Source: Serratia symbiotica (GTDB lineage: Bacteria; Pseudomonadota; Gammaproteobacteria; Enterobacterales; Enterobacteriaceae). From it: 64,000 nucleotides of DNA. The notes beneath the pieces are model-generated. The model searched no databases and was not told where the DNA came from. It saw only the letters and a program-made list of their open reading frames with translations. The stretch spans positions 1-64,000 of the forward strand of contig JAAKDF010000002.1 in the NCBI GenBank assembly GCA_011754105.1, given 5' to 3'. A program made the position numbers and the translations under genes. The number at the start of each line of letters is the position of its first letter. The stretch's first letter is position 1. Positions 1 to 10,545 of the stretch are shown here, one piece after another.

Positions 1-441
1 CGTCTTTTACCAAGATGAGGTAAACATAGATATGAACCCTAAAATAGGTGCCGACTTGCAGAAAAAGGGTTAACAAAGTTAAGCATATTGCGGCGCAAAC
101 AAAACTTTATTGTTATTTATCAGTAAGTTTACTATCGATAGGTAAACAGGATATAGCTCCTGTAGTTGACTTTACATCAGACAGTCACATGCAATCACTG
201 TTGCCGGACGAGGTGGCAATTGCTAAAAAATGTAGGTCATTTTATGAAAGCCTACTCACCGTGCCCAGGCAATAAACCTGGCTTAGCGAAAGTGGAGCGG
301 TATTTAGGCTCAGGTATTATATGGTTCGCTTAGTAAGCTGGCACCACCTGCGCTCCCATGCGGGATCGCAGGTGTATTGGTATTCATCAGCAGGTCGCCG
401 GGAAACCTCGGCTTTATGAAGCATTGGAGAGCAGTCAAAAA
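1..441. other. unassigned leading region
   Basis: No gene is recognisable. A 75-codon open frame at 48-275 on the plus strand resembles no family I know, has no clear ribosome binding site and sits in sequence with many stops, so it is probably decayed. In other enterobacteria sbcD or its neighbours would lie here, divergent from phoB, but I could not match any part of it. Confidence 0.3.
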
Positions 442-464
442 ATGTCACAAAATTGACGCATAAT
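442..464 (+). promoter_or_regulatory. degenerate Pho box and -10 of the phoB promoter
   Basis: The stretch TGTCACAAAATTGACGCA followed by CATAAT matches the arrangement of the E. coli phoB promoter as I remember it (Pho box with TGTCA and TGACG half-sites running into a CATAAT -10 box), about 55 bp before the phoB start. In E. coli PhoB activates its own gene through this site. The first half-site differs by one or two bases. As phoB is broken, the site is probably a relic. Confidence 0.55.
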
Positions 465-516
465 GGCGCAGCATAGCCTAATAATAAAGATAGTTAACAC
501 ATTGGCAGGATTAATC

Positions 517-1200
517 ATGGCAGACGCATACTGGTATTGGAAGATGAAGCGCCAATCCTTGCAATGGTGTGCTTGGTTCTGGAACAGAATGGTTACTAAC
601 AGGATGGAGGCTGAAGATTATGGCAGTGCGGTGAGGCGCCTAGAGGCGCCTATCTGAGCTATTCCCTGATGTAGTGTTGCTCGATTGGATGATACCCGGC
701 GATTTTGGTATTCAGTTTATTAAACATACGAAACGTGAAGCGTTAACCCAAGATACTCCTATGTTTGATGTTAACTGCGCGTGGTAAAAAAGAAGATCGA
801 GTACGCCTGCTAGAAGTGGGGGCAGATGATTATATCACCAAACCGTTTTCACCCAAGGCATTGGTGGCGCGCATCAAGGCGTTAATGCGCCGCATTTCCT
901 CCATAGCAGTAGAAGAAGTGATTGAAATGCAAGGGTTGATCCTCGACCCCGCTTCACACCGCGTGATAGCTGACGATCAGGCGGTGAATATGGAGCCAAT
1001 GGAGTTCAAGCTGCTGCATTTTTTATGACTCACTTGGAGCGTGTCTATAGCTGCAAACAATTGCTAACATTTATGTAGAAGATCTCTCTGTTGAGATGCA
1101 TATCCGTCGGCTTCGTAAGGCGCTAGAGATCAGCGGTCATGATAAAATTATTCAAACTGTTCGGGTTTTCAGCTATCGGTTCTCAACGCGTTATTTATGA
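517..1200 (+). pseudogene. phoB: phoB response regulator, pseudogene
   Basis: Remnant of the phosphate-starvation response regulator PhoB. The start MADA is followed by a frameshift, after which LVLEDEAPI and LVLEQNGY continue in another frame up to a stop. The receiver core resumes at 765-1028 with [25 protein letters not shown] and the linker [11 protein letters not shown]. The winged-helix DNA-binding half is interrupted by further frameshifts and a stop near 1026, although [13 protein letters not shown] and a C-terminal YRFSTRY are still readable. Several indels and stops rule out a functional product. It lies just upstream of phoR, the usual order. With both genes broken, Pho-regulon control should be lost. 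Confidence 0.9.
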
Positions 1201-1221
1201 CACTGCGCTGGAGAATAGGCC

Positions 1222-1591
1222 GTGTTAGCCCGCATCTCCTGGGAAAAGCTCGCTCTCGAGCTGTTTTTTTTCTGTCTATTTGACATTGCTGATGAAGGTG
1301 ATTATCGATTATTTGCCTTGGTTTCTGCTGGTGTCTGTACTGGCTGTGATTGCATGGAATTTTTACAACCAACATAAACTTTCTTACTGGCTGTGGGTTA
1401 ACCGCAGTATGATGACACCGCCATCCTGGCGCTGGAATTGGCAATCGCTGTTCTATGGGATGTATCAGTAGCATAATCGCCGCCGCCGTGAACTGGCTTT
1501 ACTGATCAAACTCTTTCGTAGCGGGGCTGAGTCGCTGCCCTCTTTACTTTGTAAAGCGTTGCTTGCATTATCCCGGAGCAGCATGCTGTAG
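1222..1591 (+). pseudogene. phoR: phoR sensor kinase, truncated pseudogene
   Basis: Only the N-terminal part of the phosphate sensor kinase PhoR remains. A GTG start gives LARISWEKLALEL, and after a frameshift come the membrane-anchoring segment YLPWFLLVSVLAVIAWNF and the KLSYWLWVNRSM region. A second shift leads to RRRRELALLIKLFRSGAESLP, after which homology ends. The PAS, HisKA and ATPase domains, about three quarters of the normal roughly 430-residue protein, are absent. No later PhoR fragment is visible before brnQ. Its partner phoB is also a pseudogene. Confidence 0.88.
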
Positions 1592-1780
1592 GCTTCTAAT
1601 TTTACGAGGGGATAAGCGAGAAAGAGTACAAATTATGTAGTGTATATTTATTAATATCTAACATGATCGACTGGCTGGTGAATGCAATTTAGATGATAAA
1701 TCTGCATTTAACCCTGCGCCTTGCCTTTAAGCGCTATAAAAGTTTACCTTATTACCTGTTTCTAGATTAGATCTCCGCTA

Positions 1781-1859
1781 TATACCCAAAGTAATTTAAA
1801 TTGCAGAGAAACTGCGCTAAGCAGCAAGCGCATGCAACTTGAAGTATTACGAGGATATA
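1781..1859. repeat. internally deleted ERIC element
   Basis: The ends TATACCCAAAGTAATTTAAA...TGCAG and TGCAACTTGAAGTATTACG...ATATA are the inverted termini of an enterobacterial repetitive intergenic consensus (ERIC) element. The normal central part (CCCCAGGAGCTTAC...) is missing, leaving about 79 bp instead of about 127. A 62-codon open frame starting at 1832 begins inside this repeat and is probably not a gene. Confidence 0.7.
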
Positions 1860-2038
1860 AAATTGCTGAAACCTTACCCATAACTATTAGTATTGACTGC
1901 CAAAATAATGGCAAAACGTCCGGCGTCACACGTTTTATGCTCTTATTTTATCCTGATGATAAAACGGCAATCTGGCAACTGGTATTATCACTGGACTATA
2001 GAACATTCTTTTCATTTTAATAGGAAGCAAGGAATCTT

Positions 2039-3355
2039 ATGAGTCATCGTTTAACATCAAAAGATATTCTGGCATTGGGTTTCATGACTTTTGCTTTATT
2101 CGTCGGAGCTGGGAATATCATCTTTCCTCCAATGGTTGGTCTGCAATCCGGCGAACACGTCTGGATCGCTGCGCTCGGGTTCCTGATCACCGCCGTAGGG
2201 TTACCGGTCATTACCGTGATTGCGTTGGCACGCGTTGGCGGCGGCATTGACGCGCTAAGCACGCCGATTGGACGCAGTGCTGGCCTGTTGCTAGCGACTC
2301 TCTGCTATCTGGCGGTAGGCCCATTGTTCGCCACCCCACGCACCGCTACCGTATCCTTTGAAGTGGGTATTGCCCCGCTTATCGGTCATGGTGATATACC
2401 CATGTTACTTTATAGCCTGGTTTACTTTGCGCTGGTTATTGGCATTTCCCTGTATCCAAACCGCCTGATCGATACCGTTGGTCATGTGTTGGCACCGCTA
2501 AAAATTGTAGCGCTGGTTATTCTGGGTATCGCCGCGCTGCTGTGGCCAGCGGGTACGCCGATCCCAGCAACTAAAACTTATCAGACGATGGCCTTCTCCT
2601 CTGGCTTTGTTAACGGCTATCTAACCATGGACACCCTGGGTGCGCTGGTGTTTGGCATAGTCATCGTCAACGCAGCCCGTTCTCGCGGCGTAAAAGACAC
2701 TAGTCTGCTAACGCATTACACCATACTGGCCGGATTGATCGTTGGTGTGGGTATGACGGTGGTTTACCTGAGCCTGTTCAAACTGGGGTCGGGTAGCGGC
2801 GTATTAGTGCCTGAGGCCACCAACGGTGCTGTGATCCTGCATGCCTACGTGAAGAATGCCTTCGGCAACTTAGGCAGCTTCTTCTTGGCAGCATTGATCT
2901 TTATCGCTTGTATAGTGACTGCGGTAGGTCTGACTTGTGCCTGTGCTGAGTTCTTCGCCCAATATATGCCGTTCTCATACAGAACACTGGTATTTATCTT
3001 AGGCTTGTTCTCGATGGTGGTATCCAATCTAGGCCTGAGCCATCTAATCCAAATCTCTATCCCAATGCTGACGGCGATTTACCCACCGTGCATTGTGCTG
3101 GTGCTACTGAGCTTCACCTTGGGCTGGTGGAACAACGCGCCACGCATTATAGCGATGGTGATGTTGATCAGCTTGTTGTTTGGTATCATTGATGCAGTTA
3201 AGGCGTCTAGCCTCCAACACCTTCTGCCAACGTGGGCCCATCACTTGCCGCTGGCAGAGCAAGGGCTATCCTGGTTGCTGCCTTCACTATTGATGTTAGT
3301 GCTGGTAGCAATTTATGATTGGGTATGTATGCGTGAAAAAGTGACCACGTGCTAA
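2039..3355 (+). CDS. brnQ: branched-chain amino acid:cation symporter BrnQ
   Basis: A 438-residue inner-membrane transporter that imports leucine, isoleucine and valine with a cation (LIVCS family). The length equals the E. coli protein (439) and the frame is open throughout. Family landmarks include [18 protein letters not shown] near residue 12, the [16 protein letters not shown] segment near residue 94, [20 protein letters not shown] near residue 190 and [11 protein letters not shown] near residue 300, in a chain of about a dozen hydrophobic helices. A ribosome site (AGGAAG) precedes the ATG. It stands between the phoR remnant and the proY pseudogene, the usual gene order. It is one of the few transporters left intact here, which suggests a continuing need for host branched-chain amino acids (inference). 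Confidence 0.95.
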   Translation: MSHRLTSKDILALGFMTFALFVGAGNIIFPPMVGLQSGEHVWIAALGFLITAVGLPVITVIALARVGGGIDALSTPIGRSAGLLLATLCYLAVGPLFATPRTATVSFEVGIAPLIGHGDIPMLLYSLVYFALVIGISLYPNRLIDTVGHVLAPLKIVALVILGIAALLWPAGTPIPATKTYQTMAFSSGFVNGYLTMDTLGALVFGIVIVNAARSRGVKDTSLLTHYTILAGLIVGVGMTVVYLSLFKLGSGSGVLVPEATNGAVILHAYVKNAFGNLGSFFLAALIFIACIVTAVGLTCACAEFFAQYMPFSYRTLVFILGLFSMVVSNLGLSHLIQISIPMLTAIYPPCIVLVLLSFTLGWWNNAPRIIAMVMLISLLFGIIDAVKASSLQHLLPTWAHHLPLAEQGLSWLLPSLLMLVLVAIYDWVCMREKVTTC

Positions 3356-3427
3356 TAAACCCCCGGTTTAATCGAGGGAAACGGACTGATCCTTAGCTTT
3401 TTATGTTCCAAACTTATATGTTATTTT

Positions 3428-4457
3428 ATGCAACAATAGCCACTTAGTTCCTATCCCGCCAATAAGTTGAAACCTGGTCTTAATGCGCGTCGTATCCGCT
3501 TTATGGCGCCAGATTCGGCTATTGGCACCGGGTTGTTCTACGGAACAGTGACATTGTGGCCCTTATCATTATGCGTGCACTGGGTGAGGTGTCGGTTAAT
3601 AACCCGCGGTCCAGTTCCTTTTCCCGCTACACGCAGGATTATCTCAAGCCGATGGTAAGGTATATCACTGGTTGAACCTACTGCTTTGAAATCTTAATCG
3701 TTGCCATCGCCGATGTGACCGCATTCAGTATTTATATGGGAGTCTGGTTCCCTGTGAGGTGCCGCAATAGATCTAGGTATTAAGTGTGGTGATGATTATC
3801 GGGGCCATCAACCTGATGAGCTTTAAGGTGGTTGGTGAACTGGAGTTCTAGTTCACGTTATTTAAGGTTGCCACTTATCACCATTATGATCGTTGCCGGT
3901 ATTGGCACGATTATCTGGGGGCTTAGCAACGGCGGGCAGCCAACAACTTTTTGGTGATCACCGAATCACTGTCGGCGATTAACAGTGATGTGTTCGGCTT
4001 TGGCGCATGGCCTTACTCAGCCATGTGCTAAAGATGTTCAATAGAGTCTCTAAGAATGGTATCCCGTAGGTGACAGTGATGTTGTTAGCGCTGTTTCTGT
4101 GTTATATATTAACTATATCATGCCGAAAAACGTGTTCCTGGTAAACGTTTCGCTGGCTACTTTTGCCACAGTTTCGGGATGGATTATGATCCTGTTATCA
4201 CAGATCGTCCTTCCGTCGCAGCCTGAGTAAAACGCAGGTGAGCAATCTAGCGTTCCCACTACGTAGGTGGCGAGGTATTTATCTCGATGATGGCGATTAT
4301 CTTTCTGGCGTTTATCATCGGCCTGATCGTTTACTTTCCAACCACTGGCATATCATTATACGCCGGTTTAGTTTGGGTAATGGCTTTCCTAGTAGGTTAT
4401 TACTTTACAATCAACTACCAACAGAAACGGGCGGCACTTGAGCAGCAGCAGAACTAA
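3428..4457 (+). pseudogene. proY: proY proline-type permease, pseudogene
   Basis: Remnant of the cryptic proline/amino acid permease ProY (APC superfamily). Fragments in several frames match in order: KLKPGLNARRIRFM and [50 protein letters not shown], then GNGGQPT. From there the sequence jumps to SLSAINSDVFGFG, so about 120 codons of the middle are deleted. The end runs through NGIPWVTVMLLALF and LNYIMPKNVFL to a KRAALEQQQN tail. There are multiple stops and indels, including an apparent TAG four codons after the likely ATG. It lies in the usual place downstream of brnQ. Confidence 0.88.
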
Positions 4458-4626
4458 AAACAGCGTATGGCGAACGCGGGCATGCCGATGCTGGGTGTGT
4501 AGATTACCGCTGCTTTACCCCTTTTATATCAGTTTTTCGCTTGCCGATGCCCGGAGAATGTGAAGGTGAGCAACGACAAAAGCAAGGAAATGGGGCCAGT
4601 TTCCCACCCAGATAGGGTTTAGTACA

Positions 4627-6261
4627 TCAACATCCGACGGCCGAACCGTCAGAAAGGCGTACGTCGTTAGCACCGTACAGGTAGCATTCGCACACTTTAC
4701 CTGGATACCGCAGAGTCGTTACTGAGTTATCCGGACTGACGCCTATTGCTCCTGGTAGGCTAATCTGGATCAGTTCTCTGCGCCCCCACAGTGTTTGCTC
4801 AACCATCTTGTAGCCCATGTCCTTTAGGCGTTTGAGTATGTCGGCAGAAATGCCGCATTGTTCGTAATACACCTCATCCTGCAACAACTGGTGGTGGATG
4901 CGTGGCGCATCTACTGCTTCCTGTGGTGCCATGCCGTGGTCGATCAAGTTCAGCGCGGTTTGCAGGGTATGGTGATAATGCGTGAACCGCCTGGTGAACC
5001 TACTACTATAAACATTTTATTGTCTTTGGTCACCAGTGTTGGGGTCATTGACTGTGTAAGTGGTAGAGACTGCATTACCCTCATGATCGATGATTGAATA
5101 GTGGGTAGTCTCTGGCTTTTCATGCGTTGCCATGCGTTGCCATGCGTTGCCATGCGTTGCCATGCGTTGCCATGCGTAAAAGCACGTTTTAATATGGCGT
5201 GGCTTTGTTCGAAACGATTTTCTTGCGTATTTCTGCGGCATAGTGACTTGCTAGTCAGCCGATCAATTAGGTTCTTGATGAATTCCGAGTCACCAAGGTA
5301 GGTATTGCGATCCATGTAAGCGTTGCGCATCGCTTCGGTGATGGTATGGATGGCCGCTGCAGAGTTGAAGCACATGCTTTTCAGATCCTAACCTTCAAGC
5401 ATGTTGAGGATTTCGCATAGCTTGACGCCGCCAGCGCTAGGCAAAAGCGCTGAGATAAACTTATAGTTCCGGTTATAGTCCCGGTAGCTGCAAGTGATAG
5501 GCGTTCTTTCAGTCACCTTATAATTAGCAAAATCAGCCGCCTTCATAATACCGCCTCCCTATTTGGGCGCCGCTAACACTGCCTGCGGGATTTTGCCTTT
5601 GTAAAATGTATCCGTGCCGTATTTGGCGATGGCTGACAGCGTATTGGCCAGATCGCACTGTACCAAGCAATCTCCCGGCTGCAATGGTGTACCGTCTAGG
5701 CCTACCTAGGAAGATCTTGGTGGACTCAGAATCTTGTTTGAAACGTGCGATGGTAGTGTCTAGGACATAGGTGTCGGCGCGGGTCAGCACAAAGCCTTCG
5801 CGCGCCAGTTTGATCGCCGCGATGCTAACAACTGCTGGCGGCTCAGCTTACCGGATTTCTCGCGTGCAGTTTCCATACCGGCTACTGCTAGATAGCCGTA
5901 TAAACTGGTATCTTTATTCACCTCGCCAGTAGCGTCCAGTTACATGTGAGCGCTAGCCGCCGCCTGCGCTACTTCACGGAAATTAATAAAGGTTTCGGTA
6001 CCATTGGCCAGTTGGATAGGCATAAAGCCGCCCCAGCGGATATTGCCGCAGCAGGAGTTGACCACCGACTGCGCGTAACCACCTGCCACCGCAGAATCTA
6101 TCGCATTGCCGCCCATTTTTAGGATGTCGGCACCTCACTATTTGTGAGGAAAGGTGCTGTGAGCTTACCACCATTCTATTTTGGGCTGCTACAGCCGGAT
6201 TGTAAGCCGCATGCAGGCTACTGCTGGCTAGCAATAGTGCCGCGTTCATTGGGTTGCCCAA
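4627..6261 (-). pseudogene. ggt: ggt gamma-glutamyltranspeptidase, pseudogene
   Basis: Decayed gene for the periplasmic gamma-glutamyltranspeptidase (about 580 residues in E. coli). The N-terminus MNAALLLASSSLHAAYNPAVA looks like a signal peptide. Later fragments match the large-subunit GGNAIDSAVAGG and QLANGTE regions, the NAYMDRNTYLGDSEFI segment, the autoprocessing and nucleophile region ETTHYSIIDHEGNAVSTTYTV, the SPGGSRIITI motif and the C-terminus ANDVRLSDGSAVGC. Frameshifts and stops occur throughout. A run of 10-bp tandem repeats (5121-5177) sits just before the nucleophile region. Nothing suggests a functional product. Confidence 0.88.
5121..5177. repeat. tandem array of a 10-bp unit inside ggt
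   Basis: Five perfect head-to-tail copies of CATGCGTTGC plus a seven-base partial copy. The unit length is not a multiple of three, so copy-number changes would shift the frame of the surrounding ggt. It lies immediately upstream (in ggt sense) of the TTHYS nucleophile region. Replication slippage in a gene already free of selection is the simplest origin. Confidence 0.95.
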
Positions 6262-6455
6262 TTTCTGTAAAAATAAAGTTTGCCCTTAACCTGTAAATTT
6301 TTGGTATTTGCTTTGCTTGCAAAGATCAACAAGCCTGTGTTGTTGTGCATCTTGATAATAGATACAGATAAGGAGAGAGTAGGGTAAGCAGAATAAGAAA
6401 TGTGAGCGGAAACGAGGAAGTAAGGCCCACATTGTGGGCGGGATCCAAAAAGGAT

Positions 6456-6478
6456 AAAAAACCGGCTACGTGAGCCGC
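6456..6478 (-). terminator. rho-independent terminator of the peroxiredoxin gene
   Basis: On the minus strand, about 22 bases after the stop codon, CGGCT-CACGT-AGCCG forms a five-pair stem followed by GTTTTTT. Its place and orientation fit the end of the peroxiredoxin transcript. Confidence 0.7.
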
Positions 6479-6500
6479 TTGATTCACTTGCAGATTGCAA

Positions 6501-7103
6501 TTACAGCTTGGCAGCGTTCTTGGATAGATATTTAGCGACACCTTCTGGAGATGCATCCATACCCGCTTTACCTTTTTCCCACTGAGCCGGGCACACTTCG
6601 CCGTGTTGCTCGTGGAATTGCAGTGCGTCAACGGTACGCAGCATTTCGTCGATATTACGGCCGATTTGCAGGTCGTTGATAAGCTGCGCGCGTACCACAC
6701 CGTCTTTGTCAATTAGGAAGGAACCGCGCAGCGCAACGCCAGCTTCTGGGTGTTCGATGCCGTAAGCTTGCTGAATTTCACGCTTAATGTCAGCAACCAT
6801 GGCGTATTTCACTTCACCGATGCCGCCGTTTTCGACCGGGGTTTTACGCCATGCGTTATGGACGAACTCTGAATCGAATGAAACACCAACCACTTCAACG
6901 CCACGCTTCTGGAACTCTTCATATCGGTGATCGAAAGCGATCAGCTCAGAAGGACATACGAAGGTGAAGTCCATCGGCCAGAAGAACAGGACCGCCGGCT
7001 TGCCGCTCAGGTGCTTCTTTAGGTTGAAGTTTTCAACGATTTCACCGCTGCCTAATACGGCAGCAGCAGTAAAATCAGGGGCTTGACGAGTTACCAGAAC
7101 CAT
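6501..7103 (-). CDS. tsaA: typical 2-Cys peroxiredoxin (AhpC/TSA family)
   Basis: A 200-residue cytoplasmic thiol peroxidase that reduces hydrogen peroxide and organic hydroperoxides. The peroxidatic cysteine is C50 in MDFTFVCPSEL and the resolving cysteine is C171 in GEVCPAQW, with active-site Pro and Thr upstream in the usual PxxxTxxC pattern. It is closer to the Prx1/TsaA type than to E. coli AhpC, whose 187-residue sequence differs substantially. No ahpF-like reductase gene is nearby. A clear terminator follows, and a 226-bp AT-rich intergenic stretch precedes it, so it is probably transcribed alone. I saw no certain OxyR site. It is intact between two pseudogenes, which suggests continuing selection for oxidative-stress defence. 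Confidence 0.93.
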   Translation of the reverse strand: MVLVTRQAPDFTAAAVLGSGEIVENFNLKKHLSGKPAVLFFWPMDFTFVCPSELIAFDHRYEEFQKRGVEVVGVSFDSEFVHNAWRKTPVENGGIGEVKYAMVADIKREIQQAYGIEHPEAGVALRGSFLIDKDGVVRAQLINDLQIGRNIDEMLRTVDALQFHEQHGEVCPAQWEKGKAGMDASPEGVAKYLSKNAAKL

Positions 7104-7329
7104 AATGACTCCTGTAAAATTTGTTAAGGGGTTGAGAGAAAAATCACTGGCCAGTATAAGAGCCGTGATTGGGTGGATAACGGTAAAACATCCATTAATG
7201 AGATAGATTTTACCTATTAAATCAGTATATTAAATTTATAAAAAATCAAAATAACTCCTTCCTAAAAATGGCAAGTATAAAAAATATTTTCTTGAAAAGC
7301 GACGCAATTTTAGTTAGTTAAACTTGATT

Positions 7330-7902
7330 TTACAGCTTTTTGTTTTTCGCCTGATGCATCATCTGTAGGTAAAACTGCCAAAAGTGTATTTCAAGCTGAG
7401 GGTAATGGCGTTCGATGTCTGCGAAGAATCCCTCCAACGATGGGGAGGTGTGGGCGGGTGGGTAGCCATACTTTACAGCACTTTGGCTACAAATAGTAAT
7501 TCGGCATAGCGTTCTGGCCACAAGTAGCGGTTTAGGTTCTGAAAACGCGGCGGCGTCAGCGTCAGGTAAGGAGCAATTTGGCTGCGCGCCTGCTGGGTGA
7601 AACTGTGCATGCTGATTAATGGTTCCAACTGTTGCCAGTGTCGCGCCATAAAGTGATCCCAGACGAGGTCAAGGGTGATCGTTGCCACGCGGAAATGTTT
7701 CTCGCTGAAGTAGTCGCGACAGTTTTTCAACTGCGGCAAGCTGTCGGCCAGCACATCCCCACGGCGATCCATCATGGTTCCGGACACTACATTAGGCTGC
7801 ATATTCGCCCGCCGGGTTGCCGCGTATGAAATCCGCCAGCAGATTGCCCATCAAAGAGCTTTACGCCAACATGGCTAAATGGAGATGAGCAAGAAAATTT
7901 AT
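7330..7902 (-). pseudogene. acpH: acpH acyl carrier protein phosphodiesterase, pseudogene
   Basis: Remnant of the ACP phosphodiesterase (193 residues in E. coli), which removes the phosphopantetheine arm from acyl carrier protein. The N-terminus reads NFLAHLHLAMLA, stop, SSLMGNLLADFIRGNPAGEYA, with ATA where the ATG start should be. After frame changes come ITLDLVWDHFMARHWQQLEP and PPRFQNLNRYLWPERYAELL, then the C-terminus LEIHFWQFYLQMMHQAKNKKL. A start-codon change, a stop and at least two frameshifts make it non-functional. It keeps its normal place next to queA. Confidence 0.87.
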
Positions 7903-7914
7903 TCGCCCACTATT

Positions 7915-8047
7915 TATACCCTAAATAATGAGCGTTGTATCAAGGCGTCAAACACTGGCCCACAGGGATGGGGTTCGCTAACCCCGAGGGGCTTACATGA
8001 AAAAGTGATTCTGGTGAGTGATAAATCTGCCAAGAACTGATTTGAAT
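7915..8047. repeat. diverged ERIC element
   Basis: TATACCCTAAATAATGAG begins the element, and the central palindrome is seen as ACCCCGAGGGGCTTACAT followed by AGTGATTCTGGTGAGTG, against the ERIC consensus CCCCAGGAGCTTACATAAG and AGTGACTGGGGTGAGCG. The distal end is heavily changed. It lies between acpH and queA. Confidence 0.6.
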
Positions 8048-8272
8048 GCCGTAAAGCGGCAGGCAATCCGTGAGGGGGAACCCTGGGATAGGTCGAATGA
8101 CGTAGCTAACAAAGAGTCGTTTTCAACCATGATGGGTAGATACCAGAAGTTAAGTGCCTAATAGAATAGGTTCTAAGTACATCCTACTTATTTCTTGCTG
8201 CTGACTACCTACAGCTTTAGACTAGGCTGCCTATTTTTCATCGGCCATCTTATAGTGAAGAAGTAATTACCC

Positions 8273-9349
8273 ATGCGCGTTGCCGATTTTTCATTTAAAC
8301 TCCCAGGATCGCTGATTGCCCGCTATCCGCAGCCTGCACGCAGCAGTTGCCGCTTATTACAACTGGATGGGCCGAGTGGGAAACTGACACACGGTATATT
8401 TACCGAGCTGCTGCACAAGCTGGAAGCTGGCGATCTGCTGGTATTTAATAATACCCGGGTGATCCCGGCGCGCATATTTGGCCGCAAGGCCAGCGGCGGC
8501 AAGGTAGAAGTGTTAGTGGAGCGCGTGTTCGACAATAAGCGCGTGTTGGCGCACGTTCGCGCCTCCAAGGCACCGAAGCCGGGTGCCGAACTGTTGTTGG
8601 ATGATGACGAAAGCATCACTGCCACCATAGTGGCACGTTACGACACACTGTTTGAGCTGCGTTTTAATGATAATCGTGATGTATTCAGCGTTCTCAATGC
8701 CGTTGGTCATATGCCGCTGCCGCCGTATATCGATCGCCCGGACGAGGACGCCGACCGCGAGCTGTATCAGACGGTTTACAGTGAAAAACCGGGCGCAGTC
8801 GCCGCACCGACTGCTGGCCTGCACTTCGACGAACCACTGTTGGCTGCACTTCGCGCGAAAGGCATTAAGATGGCCTTTGTTACCTTGCATGTTGGTGCGG
8901 GAACTTTCCAGCCGGTGCGTGTGGAGACCATTGAAGCGCATGTAATGCATGCGGAATACACCGAGGTATCGCAGGAGGTGGTTGATGCAGTGCTGGACTG
9001 TAAAGCACGCGGCAAACGCGTGGTAGCGGTGGGCACCACCTCGGTGCGCTCACTGGAAAGTGCCGCCAATATCAGCAAGCTTGCGCTGATTGCCCCATTC
9101 TTTGGCGATACCCGCATATTTATCACTCCAGGCTATCGCTATCAGGTGGTTAATGCGCTAGTTACCAATTTTCACTTGCCGGAATCGACGCTGATCATGT
9201 TGGTTGCCGCTTTCGCTGGCTATAAAAACACCATGAATGCTTATCAGCAGGCGGTAGCAGAGCAATACCGCTTCTTTAGTTACGGTGATGCGATGTTGAT
9301 CAGCCGTAATCCGCAGGCGGAGCAAGAGCCCGTTGGTGCAGATGCCTAA
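8273..9349 (+). CDS. queA: tRNA preQ1(34) S-adenosylmethionine ribosyltransferase-isomerase QueA
   Basis: A 358-residue enzyme (E. coli 356) that transfers and isomerises the ribosyl group of S-adenosylmethionine onto preQ1 at the wobble position of tRNAs with GUN anticodons, giving epoxyqueuosine. The frame is intact from [20 protein letters not shown]. Family landmarks are [17 protein letters not shown] near residue 55, [20 protein letters not shown] near residue 171, [14 protein letters not shown] near residue 202, [14 protein letters not shown] near residue 250 and [19 protein letters not shown] near residue 297. The usual downstream partner tgt is absent from the window: after queA come an ERIC fragment and decayed sequence. 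QueA is useful only if preQ1 is inserted into tRNA by Tgt, so tgt should be elsewhere or queuosine synthesis is failing. Confidence 0.95.
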   Translation: MRVADFSFKLPGSLIARYPQPARSSCRLLQLDGPSGKLTHGIFTELLHKLEAGDLLVFNNTRVIPARIFGRKASGGKVEVLVERVFDNKRVLAHVRASKAPKPGAELLLDDDESITATIVARYDTLFELRFNDNRDVFSVLNAVGHMPLPPYIDRPDEDADRELYQTVYSEKPGAVAAPTAGLHFDEPLLAALRAKGIKMAFVTLHVGAGTFQPVRVETIEAHVMHAEYTEVSQEVVDAVLDCKARGKRVVAVGTTSVRSLESAANISKLALIAPFFGDTRIFITPGYRYQVVNALVTNFHLPESTLIMLVAAFAGYKNTMNAYQQAVAEQYRFFSYGDAMLISRNPQAEQEPVGADA

Positions 9350-9432
9350 TAGATTGCAAACTGTGGCAAGGCGCACTAGGTGCCAAGCGCTTACTCAAGT
9401 CAGTGACTGGCGTAAGAAGGTACCGCCAATAG
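9350..9432. repeat. partial ERIC element after queA
   Basis: GCGCTTACTCAAGTCAGTGA followed by CTGGCGTAAG corresponds to the central part of ERIC. Neither inverted terminus is complete. It begins right after the queA stop. Confidence 0.45.
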
Positions 9433-10053
9433 ATCAGCAGTTTGAGTAGGCATTCCTGGGCTACGAAAACGGTATGACCCTATTTTAACGACATCAGACT
9501 GTTACATATATAACCCAGGATTTACTGCCGCTGCAATTCCAGCAAAAAATCTACCTGCGCCAGAGTATTAATATACCGTGCAACATGCTGGCCGATTGAT
9601 GCGGTGTGGTGGGTGCTGCTCTGAGGACTCTGGCGGAAGCGTTGTACTAGAACTTTTTACAGCCAGCGGAGCTTTAGGAAGATAAAATGCCGTTACTTTT
9701 GCTAAACCCCAAGAAAGGCTACTTGTGAGTGTACGTCAGTACCGCCGGGTCAACCCGGACCGCAGTAGTGTATAACTGTTAGCCGTGGCGCAGTGGCACC
9801 TCACCTTATGTCAAAGCGATGCTGAAAAACTGGCAGTGGGCGCTGGTCGTGGACGGGGTGCTGGCTACCGAGCATTATTCAACTAGGTCAGAAATTCTTC
9901 GACCAGTGGCAGTCCGGTAGCGGAGACGGTATTAACCACTATACGCGAAATGTACAAACTGGGGCGTTAGATAAGGCAAAGCCCGTCAGAATAACGACGA
10001 CGTTAGCGTCAGCGTTATGCGAAACCGTGGCCGGCAACGTTAGAAAGCTGGTG
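9433..10053. other. decayed sequence, no gene recognised
   Basis: All six frames are interrupted. Fragments such as FLGYENGMTLF and NWQWALVVDGVLATEHYS on the plus strand look like former coding sequence, but I could not assign them. A transpeptidase or transglycosylase such as mtgA was considered, because mtgA lies near arcB in E. coli, but the match is too weak. Confidence 0.4.
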
Positions 10054-10545
10054 GCAGTTAAAACGGCACTTCACGCCTGGTGAGTAAAAACCTTCTCTGC
10101 GTGGTTGCCCACAACATTATTCCGATATGGCAATAACTAGCGTATTGATGCTGAAACGTATTTATCGGCCTGATACTTCGTGCCCTCCAGTGCTTCTTCG
10201 ACTCCACTTTCATACTGATGAAAGTGTCGTTGAACTTCCCGGACTGCACCTGCATCAGTAAGCATGCGCAGTCCATCAATGTCCCGTTTAAAAACCCACC
10301 GCAGGGTGAAATTACGCACCTCGTTATCGACTTATCGCCCATAAGCAAAGCCCGTTATTAGTCGGCAGACTATGCAGACCGAAATCAAGCGGTAACGAAC
10401 CAGCGCCTACCTGAGACAACACACGGAGGAAAAGCATGACAAGCTACCACCGACGTTTAATAGCCGAAACAGCGATGTACAGATTAAAACAGCTATTTTG
10501 TAGTCACCTGTCGCTGCGAGATTATTATGAGCAAGATGCCGCTCT
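10054..10545 (+). mobile_element. IS903-like (IS5 family) transposase fragment, copy A
   Basis: Transposase remnants in broken frames: TSVLMLKRI, FDSTFILMKVSLNFPDCT, INVPFKN and GEITHLVID, then a jump to SADYADRNQAVTNQ and a final SLRDYYEQDA. The order matches the IS903 group transposase with an internal deletion that removes the segment after HLVIDS. Neither terminal inverted repeat is visible, so both ends are truncated. It shares long identical stretches with four other copies in this window. Confidence 0.85.

Noticed and set aside
48-275. 75-codon open frame at the window start
   Set aside because: No family resemblance, no convincing ribosome site, and it lies in decayed sequence.
1832-2020. 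62-codon open frame upstream of brnQ
   Set aside because: Its start lies inside an ERIC terminus and it has no recognisable homology.
5121-5177. Possible CRISPR array
   Set aside because: Units are contiguous 10-bp repeats without spacers, so this is a simple tandem repeat.
9433-10053. mtgA remnant between queA and arcB
   Set aside because: Considered because mtgA neighbours arcB in E. coli, but only a few residues resemble MtgA.
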